A stretch of DNA of 64,000 nt from Incurvaria masculella (taxonomy: Eukaryota > Arthropoda > Insecta > Lepidoptera > Incurvariidae), in assembly GCA_946894095.1 (NCBI GenBank), contig OX335651.1, positions 2,564,501 through 2,628,500 on the forward strand, in the 5' to 3' direction. The notes below the pieces were generated by a model that had not been told where the DNA came from, searched no databases, and was given only the letters and a program-made list of their open reading frames with translations. Positions 45,146 through 56,900 of this stretch are shown piece by piece. A program made the translations under genes and the position numbers. Position 1 is the stretch's first letter. Every line of letters starts with the position of its first letter.

Positions 45146-45830
45146 TTTTTTTGATACATTTTTTTATGCAAGCTGATACGGTTGGTTAATACCATACAAC
45201 TACCGTTATTATATTACCCCACATTCCCGAAGGAATTAGGTGCCATCCCAGGACCTACCCTTTATGAGCACGGCTACTTTTAACTAGATGAAGAACACGG
45301 AAAATTTTTCATTGCCGCTTCGACCATGTTTTCATCCATTGCGATGGTACCAAACCGGGCGGGCTCAAACCCGACCACCTAGTAGGGGAAGCCATTCCGA
45401 ACCATAGAGTAGCTCCGATTCTTGACGAAATGCATTTATCTAACTCAGAAAAAGAAAGAAAGTGGTCGCCCAGTTGCGAATCCTCGCTACTGGGCGAGGA
45501 TTTGAACCCAGACCTATGGTATGCTAGTCTAGTCCCCGCGCCAATAGGCTACGAGCCGCACTGGATGTGGATGGCTTTGTAATACTACTGTCATGATATT
45601 AGCCCAACACACCACATGGGAACTAGGTGCGATGCCAGGACCTTCCACATATTGCTCGGCTGCATCGAATTGGATGGAAAACACGAATAATATTCATTGC
45701 CACTTCGACCATCGTTCATTCAATTCGATGGTACCGACCCGGGCTGGATTAACCCTACCACCTAGTAAGTAAGGAAGGGTACCCACAGTTTTACGTGGAA
45801 TCCGAACTACAGTCAGCCTCAACAGCCTTA
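45146..45830 (-). mobile_element. Two SINEs in tandem on minus
   Basis: 45146-45562 is a full tRNA-headed copy (head at 45562, GGCTCGTAGCCTATTGGCGC). 45565-45830 is the body of a second copy of the 5S-type subfamily (GTAAGTAAGGAAGGGTACCC), without head. Confidence 0.68.
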
Positions 45831-46078
45831 TTTCCCATGTGATGTGTGAGACTTATATCATGAGAGTTGGTATTAGCTATACATGTGAGGGTACATAAAT
45901 AAAACTTCGAATGCTAGAATCATCATACACGCTTCTCTTGGAGTCAGTGCAATAGGTGCGCTTTTGTTATCTATTCTAAGAAACCAAAGGTTTCGTTTGG
46001 GCTATTATGAATCATAAATACTTCCGAACAAATATTTTTCAGACATTAATATTGGTCGTTAATCACTACATATTATAA

Positions 46079-46250
46079 GACTAAGGGCCGAGTGCACGAA
46101 AGGACAAAAAATCAAAATCAACGTCAAAGTATGATCATACACGTCACTTTGTGTGGACAGTATGGAAGGAACTCTATACAGTTCACTAAAAGTGACGTGT
46201 TTGAACATTGATTAACTGAGACGTCTCTTCGTGCAACCGGGGCTAAGTCA
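46079..46250. mobile_element. Short MITE, TTGCACGAAG type
   Basis: Inverted copy of 33735-33902, bounded by CTAAG and CTAAG-like ends. Confidence 0.7.
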
Positions 46251-46634
46251 CCCCTCTGCGTCTGTCTGTCCGAACGCGATAAACTCAAAAACTACTGAAC
46301 GGATTTCCAAACGGTTTTTACCAATGGACGGAGTGATTTAAGGGGAAGATTTATGTATTAAATTTTTACATTAATCATTACATTTTCAATGCCCAAATAT
46401 AGTTGTAGGTAGCACGAGATCTGTGATTTCTTTTTTTCAGTCACAAAATCATCAATGGACATTGTCTTCTTGCCTTTTAGAAAGGAACTCATTCCTCTTG
46501 AAATACCGGTGTAATCTTATTTGGTAACTGGAATATGTGTATGGCAATGTAGTGCAGAAACAACCTCACCTTTATTTAGTGGTTATGGTGCTGTCTCTAC
46601 AACAAACACAAAAAAACAACAATCGTTGTTATTA

Positions 46635-46793
46635 ATATTATGTCTGCCTACAGAACCAATACGGTAAAAACAACTAAATAAGTAAACGAATAAATAAATA
46701 ATAAAATTAATGAGAAATTTTTTTTATTATTTATTTATTCATTTACTTATTTAGTTGTTTTTACCGTATTGGTTCTGTAGGCAGACATAATAT
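46635..46793. repeat. Near-perfect 72-bp inverted repeat
   Basis: ATATTATGTCTGCCTACAGA to AATAAAA pairs with TTTTATT to TCTGTAGGCAGACATAATAT; only about 15 bp of loop and very few mismatches. Confidence 0.85.
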
Positions 46794-46852
46794 CACCTTT
46801 ATTTAAGCATTCATATCTTGCAATTTATCATTCGCTTGGAGGTATCTTATAG

Positions 46853-47410
46853 ACTAGGAGGTCGCGACAAAAATGGTAACGATAACGTAAATGGCTGAAA
46901 CTGGGTTCACAGGATAAAGTACAACCCTCTGAAGCTAAATGTGTTAGTCTGCCTGTTCCAAGTGGTTGCGTTACGTAGATAAGGCGCCTGAAAAAGTAGT
47001 TATGGTGACAAAAAATACACATTATAAGGTAAATGGATGCAAATGACGAAGCATGAAAGTATCAATACATACTTGCTTAGCAATACAAAAACTGAACAAA
47101 TCTTTGGTTGCATTTAGTAGTTACAGTCGATTTAGGTTACAGATATAACTTTAGGTTTTTTTAAGTATTTAATTAAGTAACCGTCTGGTTATTGTTGTAT
47201 AATTAATAGGTATCAATGTTTCCAGATAATCAGTATATTCATCAGCAGATCCATACCAGCATCTATTTTATATAGCAAATCTAGAAAACGCAACCGCTTG
47301 GGACTGGCAGACCGACATATTTAGCATCAGAGGGTTGGTCTCTAAAATGTAAACCCAGATTCAGCCATTTACCCTATCGTGACCAAAAATGTCGTGACCT
47401 CCCGGAATAT
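46853..47410 (+). mobile_element. Long-TIR non-autonomous DNA transposon, copy 1
   Basis: About 115-bp inverted termini: GGAGGTCGCGACAAAAATGG... at left, ...CCAAAAATGTCGTGACCTCC at right, with AAATGGCTGAAxCTGGGTT and CCTCTGAxGCTAAAT blocks in both. No ORF. Second copy at 58303-58860. Confidence 0.78.
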
Positions 47411-47838
47411 TATGACCCAGTTCTTGCAATTTATTGACAATTTTTTTTTGTTTTGTTTTACAGAAACTCGCGTTTCCAAGCGTTTAGTTATTAGTTTTCC
47501 ACCAACATCTTTTCTTATTTTAGTTAATTTCATGTCCACAATTGAAACTTTCAAATGTTTAAATTTGAAAAAAAGTTTGACACCATGAATTAATTGAATA
47601 TAGATAGTTGGCCTTTGAAGCCATTTGACAATATTCATGTGGGTTGATGTAGGATTCCTAACGCCTCATATCTTCTAATGGATAACGGCACTTAGCCGTT
47701 TATATCTCACCCCTTGAAGCTGGACAAATAAATCTATTCCGATAGCGAGTCGAGTGCCGAATGAATTCAAAGCAATTAGTTTTGCATCGGGTGGCTTCGC
47801 GTAGACAATTGTATTCCTTAGCTAAACAGTTGTTCACT

Positions 47839-47917
47839 ATGAATTCTTTATTCGAAATGTGTGTCAGAGGCAGAGTATTTGGTACCATATTATGGTTTAC
47901 GCTCATCAATTGCTGCG
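47839..47917 (+). CDS. SPH-C exon 1 (signal peptide), tentative
   Basis: An open frame with ATG at 47839 (second ATG at 47857) encodes a basic start (CVRGR) and hydrophobic core VFGTILWFTLINCC, ending at TGCG|GTAAAT in phase 1, exactly the phase exon 2 needs. Spliced to exon 2 it gives a plausible signal peptide ending near LAVS. Unlike the SPH-A/B exon 1 in sequence; the frame is also open further upstream to 47761. Confidence 0.5.
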
Positions 47918-50900
47918 GTAAATTTGATATTCTACTTTTACAATGTTATGTAAATTTGAGTTTGTGAAAAGTTGTTATTGAAATAGTACTTTTTTCATAA
48001 CTAATTATTTTATTTTGAATAGTTTGATTTAGTGTTTAAATTAACTTATGACGATAGGTGTTGAAATCTACTATGGGATAAGTAGTGTAACTATCTTTAT
48101 TTTTTATGTAACTGAAAATGGATGGATAATACCAGTCACCGTGATGATATTAGCCACCGCATTCCCGAAGAAATCAGGTGCCATGCCAGGGCCTTTATTT
48201 TATGAGCACGGCTACATTGAAAACGTTTTCGTTTCCTCCATCCAGGAGGAAACGAAAAAGTTTTCGATACTTCATCCATAGCGATGGTACCACACCGTAG
48301 CCCAGCGGCTAGAGCAATAAAGGGTTCGATAATTCTAAAGTCGCTGATTTTTTTACAAGCGATGTAGTTTCTATACGGAAGGTTTGGTGCAAAATATTAG
48401 AAAATTCGGAATGGTGCGTTTGAAATTATTTAGGTATTTTCAATAATTCGATCTAAAAGATTGAATAAAATATTTAAGTCAAATTTTATGATTGTATATT
48501 GCTTAAAACTTTATTTCCATGTCGTAAGAAAAAGTTTAGAAAACTTGCGTTTTGGGAACATAGCAAAACAAAAAATCGCTCAGCATAATTACAATAAAAT
48601 ATTTAAGTCTCTAAATTATTGTTTCTTATTAATTATTATTTAACTTAAATGCACTATATGAATATTTCTAATCTTTTTTATGCTGATAGAGTGTTTCGAT
48701 ATGGTCATGTTACCGCCGACTCTAATAACTTAAATATTTAATGGTTGAATTAAAGATAAAAACATAAATAACTTTGAAAGCCAACTACATAGATTTCTAA
48801 AATTTTTATAGCAGGTTCTAATGCTCATTACTAATATGGAAAACCATAATTTAGAGACTTAAATATTTTATTGTAATTATAATGAGCGATTTTTTGTTTT
48901 GCTATGTTCCCAAAACGCAAATTTTCTTAACTTTTTCTTAAGACATGTAAATAAAGTTTTAAGTGATATACAATCATAAAATTTGACTTAAATATTTTAT
49001 TCAATCTTTTAGATCGAATTATTGAAAATACCTAAATAATTACGAACGCACCGGTCCGAATTTTCTAATCTTTTGTACCCAACCTTCTATAAAGAAACTA
49101 CATGGCCTGTAAAAAAATCAGCGACTTTAGAATTATCATAACTTATCATGCCAATTTCGACAGGTCTAACCGGGCGGACCCTGCCATCTAGTAAGAAAAT
49201 AAAACCTACAGTTTTAAATGAATTCCGAAGCATAAAATAGCTCGCATTTAGTTTCAGTTTTTTTATTTCCTCCATTAGATGTACAAAACAAACTAGTATG
49301 TATGTATACTTAAAAAAAATATTGCGACGAAATGCACTAATCCATCTTAAAAATAGAAAGAAAGTGGCGGCATATGAACGGGCTGGGATCGAACCCAAGA
49401 ACTTTGGCATGGAAAAGAAGTCATAAAATACATAAATATTAATCAATATAGGTAATAAAGAAAAACTAATCATGGTTTTCTCAAATTTGTGTTGTGTTGC
49501 TTTGGTTTAGTACATGTATAACAATAATAAGCCGACAAACAAATACCATTGGCAAAGTATATGGCCTGGTGAGTGTATGGCAATAAATCTGGATCTGTGT
49601 ATACTTTGTCAACAAATACGAATATGCATTTTCTCAATAAATTATATTTCCTGTTTTCAGCCATAGGGTTAGCAGTCTCACAAAATACGCAAAGGATTAT
49701 TGGAGGGACGGCTGCAACTAATGGGCAGTTCCCATATCAAGTAAGTGTTTGATGGGTGAAATGTGGTATGAAGTTGATTGAAAGAATCATAGAGCTGGCT
49801 TTACTGATTAGAGATTTATCTAAGGAGTTGTTTAATTGTATGCCACTATTCACGTTTCAGAAGGACCGGTGTCAGCCAGAATCTGCTTTTTTAGGGTTCC
49901 GTACCCAAAGGGTGAAAACGGAATCCTATTACTAGGTCTCTGCCCGTCCGTCCATCTGTCTGCCCGCTCGTCCGTCCGTCTGTCACAGGGCTGTATCTCA
50001 TGAACCGTAATAGGTGAAATATTCACAGAGTGTGTATTATTTTGTCGCTTTAACAACAAATAGGTGAAACTAAATATAATACATTTTTAAAACGTGATTG
50101 TTTTGGGGTATATCTTGTACGATGGTACGGAGCTTTTCGTGTGCGAGTCCAAGTCGCACTTGGCCGGTTTTTTTATTATCAGTCTAGGAAAATAATGGGT
50201 AGTTCACAATTTCTGATACGACTTAAATGAAGAAGGAATGTATTAAAAGAATCTGTGAAACTTATTTTTTAAATAGGACTAGAGAGCGTTATCGCCTGTC
50301 AAAGTGTATATTAGTTTTCATTCAAAATATGTTGGTATTATAATTGGTCAAATCTGAGGTGTGATTTTAGAAGTTATTTCCAATAAGAAAAAAAAAAAGA
50401 AAAGACGCGAACGCCATTGTATATTTATTGTAATATCACATAACCGCTACCTCATGTGCCATATTAAGATAGGCAGTTTAGAGGTTGTGAGAAACAAGAT
50501 TAACATACATACATACATACCGGTCATACACTTCTCTTCTGCTTAGCGTAGTCGGGTAAGAACTAAACTTTGCTGCCACTGGAGCATCGCTTGCGTTGGC
50601 GCTTTGTTCGGGTCACTTCTTTCCCTAAAATATGGTTCAGAGAGGCGACACCGGTGATACCGGGAATCGGCACGTTATGCTCGTGAACTAGTGCTGTTTG
50701 TGTGGTGGCGAGGACGGCTGCCAAACTTTACCACCAGGTGGCGCCACATACAACTATGCCACGGTTTCATTTCATGGTTATAGGTTATTGACAATTTAAC
50801 TGAGTTAATATGAATAGCTATCTTAAAATCGTAAAGCACGGACAATGTGATTGATTCGCGAGTAAACATTATCTCTACGTAATAGCTTGGCATAGTTTTA

Positions 50901-53900
50901 TGTAGCGCCATCTGGTGGTAAGGCTTTGCGCCGTGCACCCCAAGTATTTGCAAATGAACTGATATTTGTCATGAACTGTTGAGTGCGGCATGAATTGTTG
51001 ATTTTCGTGAATTCTTATTGATTTCATATTCTTTTAATTTGACGATTAAACTAATCAAAACTTGGTGGGAGGGACCCTAAGCCTGGTTTTCACCAAGTGC
51101 TGATTTATTTAAATTGATTCTTAAAGGGCCTTAATTACTAAAGTGCTGATTATCTTGTAATGGGATCGATTGCGAGATGGTTAGAAAGGACCTTTATTGT
51201 GAGGATTAAGCTAATCAGTACTTGGTGGAAGAGACCCTAAATAAAATAAGATTAAAAAGATTAAAAGTCTCTTTTTAATCTATGCTAGTATCCATTTCTA
51301 TGTTTTCGAAATCCTAGGAGCACAGAATAATAATTACACTGCCTCGTCGCCTCAAATTTTAAAAAGTGATGTTGCAATTGATAAGAGAAACAAGATATGT
51401 GTCAATTCTGCAAACGAATGATAAAATGTTAGTTAGCGTATTCAATGTACTTCAGATTATCTGATTATTGGAAAGTAGGAAGTTGATAAATGTTGAGTAC
51501 ACTTGATTATAAAGATTTTGTTGAGTGAGTCGCACTTTGTACTTGCCAGGTTTTTATAAAAGTATAATAAAAAAATACTAAATAGACATCAGCACTACCG
51601 ATCAAGCTCTCCGATTACGGGTGTGACTATAAGTTATAGTTACACTTTTCTAAGGGCCATGTTGTCACATTGCCCATCTCCGATTCTATCATTCCTGCTA
51701 AAAAACTATCCTTTACTTATCAAACCTTCGTCTAATGTCTTGAATTCAATAGTTGGGCTATTAAATATTTTAGGTATATTTTAAAATTCTTAGGTTAGTA
51801 AAATAATTATAATAGTTACAGTAACGGATTTTAAATTACAAATCAAAGTATGAACTATTTTATGTCAAGCGCGCCAATGTAGGCCCAGTTTTGTATTTTA
51901 TTTAATGTTGATGTTTTTTAACACTTTTTAATTTCCCCCGAAAGTTGTATCGAGGGTAGCCTCAGTGGAGCAGGTGTGAAGTCTCTATAGAGACGGAATA
52001 CAAAAAATCCATGTTTGAAATTGCGTTAAACGCTATACATTGACGTGATTCTGTAACATGCGATTTGAGAAAACAGGGTCAGAACAAGTTTGACAAAAGT
52101 GATACTTGTTCTAGTAGAAAAAGTTCTTGCTACAAAAATAGAAGTGACCATTTTAATCTACAAGACAAAGAAGTAGTATTGTCCATAAGCATAGAATGAA
52201 TATTGTAACATAATTGCAGCGAGAGAATAGGCACTTCTAGTCTGTCTGTAATTCGGTGGGTTCACCTAACCGATTTGGACTAAGCTACTAGATGTCTCAA
52301 AACTCAATAAATTCGGACATAATAGGTAAATAATAGAATAAGAAATTTAAATTAAGTTAAATAGAAGATTTCATTCAATTTAACCGTGGCTGCCATTGTC
52401 ACTAATACTATTATGGCACTTATCGCTTAAATTGATTGTCATCGTTCTCATTGCACCCTCCAAACTATACTCACGACATGAAGGTCAAATTCAATTTATA
52501 AATACAATGTCATTTAGATACTTCCTTCTATTAGGTATCCGTCCAGTTGACGACTGTCTGCTTGTACCACGGCCACGTGTGCGGTGGAGCGCTCATCAGT
52601 GACTCACACGTCATCACCGCTGCCAGCTGCGTCACCGAAAAACCTGGCAACAGCACGTAAGTCGCACAACCAGAGTGGTCATTCTGAGTTCTCAGCTAAA
52701 TTGGCGTTTACGGCAAATCGATAGACGGGCGTTTACTCCATACAAGTTTTCACTAGATATTCTGTGGTTTTACTTCTTCAAGCTGTCAGAGTCAAACTCG
52801 AACTTCCGATTTATATGAAAACGCGGAGTCGACGTAAACGCCAACGTCGACGTATTTACGGCAACGTTGAGTAAGCTGTCAAATCAAACTCGAACTTGCA
52901 AATGTTCTACGCGCGCTCTTCAATTTCTCCACACATTTGAAAACGCCAGTCGATCGGTTTGCCGTAAGCGCCAATTTAGGTGACAACTAAGACTTTAGGC
53001 TCAGATGGCTCCTTGGATTATCTGTGGATGACCTTGAATCCCTCGCCACCTTGCGCATTGCGAACGCAGCAGCGTGCCTACAGCAGGGTCCCAGCAGTCA
53101 GCCTCGGTATCCCGGTCTCACGCCGCCTCGATTAATACTGTCTATGCTAAGCAACACTTCGTGTGGTAAGGTTGTGGATGGGCAGCCATTCTACAAGTGA
53201 GGCCGGCTGTGGTTTGGATTCCATGTAAAACTGTGGGGAGACCCACGGTTAAGAAAGGAAGGCTAAAGAGTTAATCCCACGACGTCCAGTACAATCGCAT
53301 CTGAAAGATCTTCAAGGGAGCAATAAAAATTGTCTGCGTTTTCCTATGATTCTGTTGAAAGTAACCATGTTAAGTAATTGTTGTCAGCCTCAATGGCCCA
53401 GTGGCGCGACACTTCGGCGATCGCTCTCCGAAGTTAAGCAACGCTGGGTCCGGTCTGGTCTTGGATGGGTGACCATTCGACCGTTGAGAGAGGCAGGACG
53501 TGGTTCGGATTCCACGTTAAACTGTAGGTCCCCTTCCTTACTTACTAGGTGGTAGGGTTTATCCCGCCCGGGTTGGTACCATCGCATTGAATGAACGATG
53601 GTCGAAGCGGCAATGAAAATTGTCCGTGTTTTCCATCCAGTTCAATGTAGCCGTGCAATATAAGGAAGTTCCTGGCATGGCACCTAGTTCCCATGTGGTG
53701 TGTTGGGCTAATACCATGACAGAAGGTGTGGTATTAGCCATACATGTCCAGTCACATAAAAAAAAACCGGCCAAGTGCGAGTCGGACTCGCACACGAAGG
53801 GTTCCGTACCATCGTACAATATTTAACACGAGAAAATCACGTTTCTTGTATGGGACCCCCTTTTAATTTTAATTATTTTTTATTTTACCTATTTGTTGCT

Positions 53901-56900
53901 ATTGCATAATAATAAATACATACTCTGTGAAAATTTCAGCTGCCTACCTATTACGGTTCATGAGATACAGCCCTGTGACAGACGGACGGACGGACGGACG
54001 TACGGACGGACAGCGGAGGCTTAGTAATAGGGTTCCGTTTTCACCCTTTGGGTACGGAACCCTAAAAAAGTAAGGAAACTAGTGGGATGGCACCAAGTTC
54101 TATATTGTCTGTCGAGCTATATCACAATCGTAGGCACTGTGAGCAATCCATTAGCAGTCCAATATCACCGGCCACCTAATTTAAAGGTTACAGGGTCAAG
54201 ACCTTCTTCAGTTTGGTTGGTGTGTGTCTGAATGAATTCTGCTGATTTTATCCAAAAACTTGTATTAGGTCTTTTTTTTAATAACTTGATAATCCGTGAA
54301 AAAGTATGTCTACATTGTGTTGAAAAACAAAAATATAGACTTGAACCACAATTTTATTTTTGACATATTAAACATTGTGTAGGTAATTGTTTGCCAATTA
54401 ATCAATCTTCAGATGGACGGCCGTCAAGGCGGCCTGGTTGCGTGTTCACGTGGGGAACGTCGACCTTGACGACATGGAATCTGCATTCGGCGTCGCCAAG
54501 GTCACGGTGCACCCTGCCTTCGACCCTGACACTCTGGCGAATGGTCTTGCCATATTGCAGGTGATTACACCTCAAATCAACCATGCAAGCACCGAGTGTA
54601 TTGTAACAACTTAGAAGGGAGACAGCATTTCCAACTGAAAATAAATCAGTGACCAGAATTGAGAATGATGTGATCGATAAGTAAAGTTAATAAGTGTTGA
54701 AAGTATTACAAATCAAAAAATATAGAGATTTTAAGCCAGACAGCCTTACCTAAGGCGACACAGTACTCACACAAATGTATTTCGTTACTACAGAATGCTT
54801 GAAATCAAATATTTGTGTATATGGGTCCCGAGATAGCAAGTTGAGGTGGGTTGCTGCCCATATATTTGTATGTATTGAACGTTTTCTCAATCTAACCATT
54901 TGCGTCGGTCCAAACGCAGTGCAGGCAAAGATTATTTAAATGTGCAGGTTTGTGTTGACTGCTCGTAATTTATTGAAATTAAAGTGAAAAAAAAATGAAT
55001 TTTGAAAACAGAATGACAGTTCCGTGGCTTCGTTCTGTCAGGGAACTTAGAATCTAGACTAGGTCTGTCAGCTATATCTTAGAACATAGCTAGGTCTGTC
55101 AACTATAACTTACACCTTAACCAATAAATCCTCTGCAACTAACTTATCGCGATTTAAAAACATTTAAGTGAGTTCTTAACAGAAGCCCGTTGTTAATATT
55201 TCTTTCTTACTCTCATTTCTTCAATGATCAATTTTCTGCGTCCCGAACAACGCTAAACACAAACAGAGTGTACACACAAAGTATGAACTCCTATCAGAAT
55301 CAGAATCAGAAATGTTTTTATTCATGTTAATATGTATAATATATCGTTAATATGTAGTTAATATATAGTTAATATGTGTAATATAGCCTCCTAGTATAGA
55401 ATATCACTGCCTTAACATACATAGTTATATTTCTTACTAATAGGTGTATGGTTTTGTGCTAGTCTGTCTAATTTTTTTTTAAACACGAAAAAACTAAACA
55501 GTACTCAGATTAGCGTCTTGGGAAGGAAGCGGGATCGGATTGCGTAGGGTGCGGGGATTTGTACTTAAGAACGGCCCGTAAGCTATGCTCCCCATACAAA
55601 CGTAGTTTACTAATCATTTGGAAACCGCTATTCCAATTAAATTGATATTTAATATCTAATATCAGGTAACAAATATCTGTGTCTGCATGCTGTTGTTTTT
55701 TTGAAAAATCCAAACCGAATGAAATGAATGCAAAAAGAAAATCTTCAAACGAATTTTGTTTTCTCTGTGGTTTGACCCAGAATACATTTACCGAAAAAAC
55801 AAAGGCATGTAGACACGGATATTTGTAGCCTAATATTAGATACCAAATATCAAGTAAGTTGGAACATTGGTTTTCAAATGATTAGTAAACTACGTTTGTA
55901 TGGGAGGCGAAATTTTCAGGTGCTTACGGGCCGACCTTAAATTGTACGGATTCTCGGTGCAGTCGCTGAGCGGCCGGCTGCGTTCTTTCTTTTTACTGTA
56001 AACTCCTAACGGACTCTTGTATGTTGGCAGCTGGCGGAGGCGGTGGGTGAGTACGGTGCGCCGGCGCAGGTTGCGGCCACCGCGCCCATCGCCGGTACCC
56101 TCTGCAACGTCACGGGCTGGGGCATCGCTTCGGCTGAGGTTCATTATTACAAAATCCTTTTCATTTCGTTTATCCTAACGTTTGGTAGTGAAATTACACA
56201 ACGTTACGTCGCGAACTGATAAATAGAAAGAGCGGATTCGATTACTCTGGAAAGGAGTACCCGCCAACTCCTTTGGTTTATAGATTTTTCGGTTCACAAT
56301 AACGAAATGCACACTTAGATCTAAATGCTACCGCCAAATATTTTTTTTTTGCTAGAATGTTTTTATTCCTGATCATTAAAATTGTTATTACATTTGAGAC
56401 AATTTAAATTGGCATGTAAATATTCCAAGGTCACAGGTACCTTGCTTCGCAAGATTGTTTAATCCTTAATAAGGACTCGTAAATTATGTTTCCAATATAA
56501 AATATAGTAGGAAACTATTTTAATACCACTTCACCGATTTACTTTATTGATGTATCTAACCTTAATCAATCAATAAATGTTTCGTCAAGTTTTCGTTCTC
56601 TTGAAAATAAAACCAAGTCAAATGATAAAGATTTTAAAGAAACAAAAATGTGCACTCAATTTTTTAAGACGACTGATGCCCGACTATGGAATCAATTACC
56701 ACTTGAAATCAGGAGCTCAGCCTCTCTGGATATTTTCAAAAAACGCATGAAATCTTTCTACCTTGCAAAATGAGTTATGTTTTATATTGTAATATTTATG
56801 TTTGAATATAATGTAACATATATTTAATATAAAATAAAAGAATTGTATCTGGTCTATTTAATGTATGTATTTTGTATAAATATATTTTTTTTTAATGGTT

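Noticed and set aside
48050..48110. Alternative SPH-C first exon starting ATGACGATAG
   Set aside because: It would give no hydrophobic signal sequence and needs a weak donor; the 47839-47917 frame fits phase and signal-peptide character better.
53400..53480. Possible 5S rRNA gene
   Set aside because: Only the internal-promoter half resembles 5S rRNA, it continues directly into a SINE body and has several dispersed copies.
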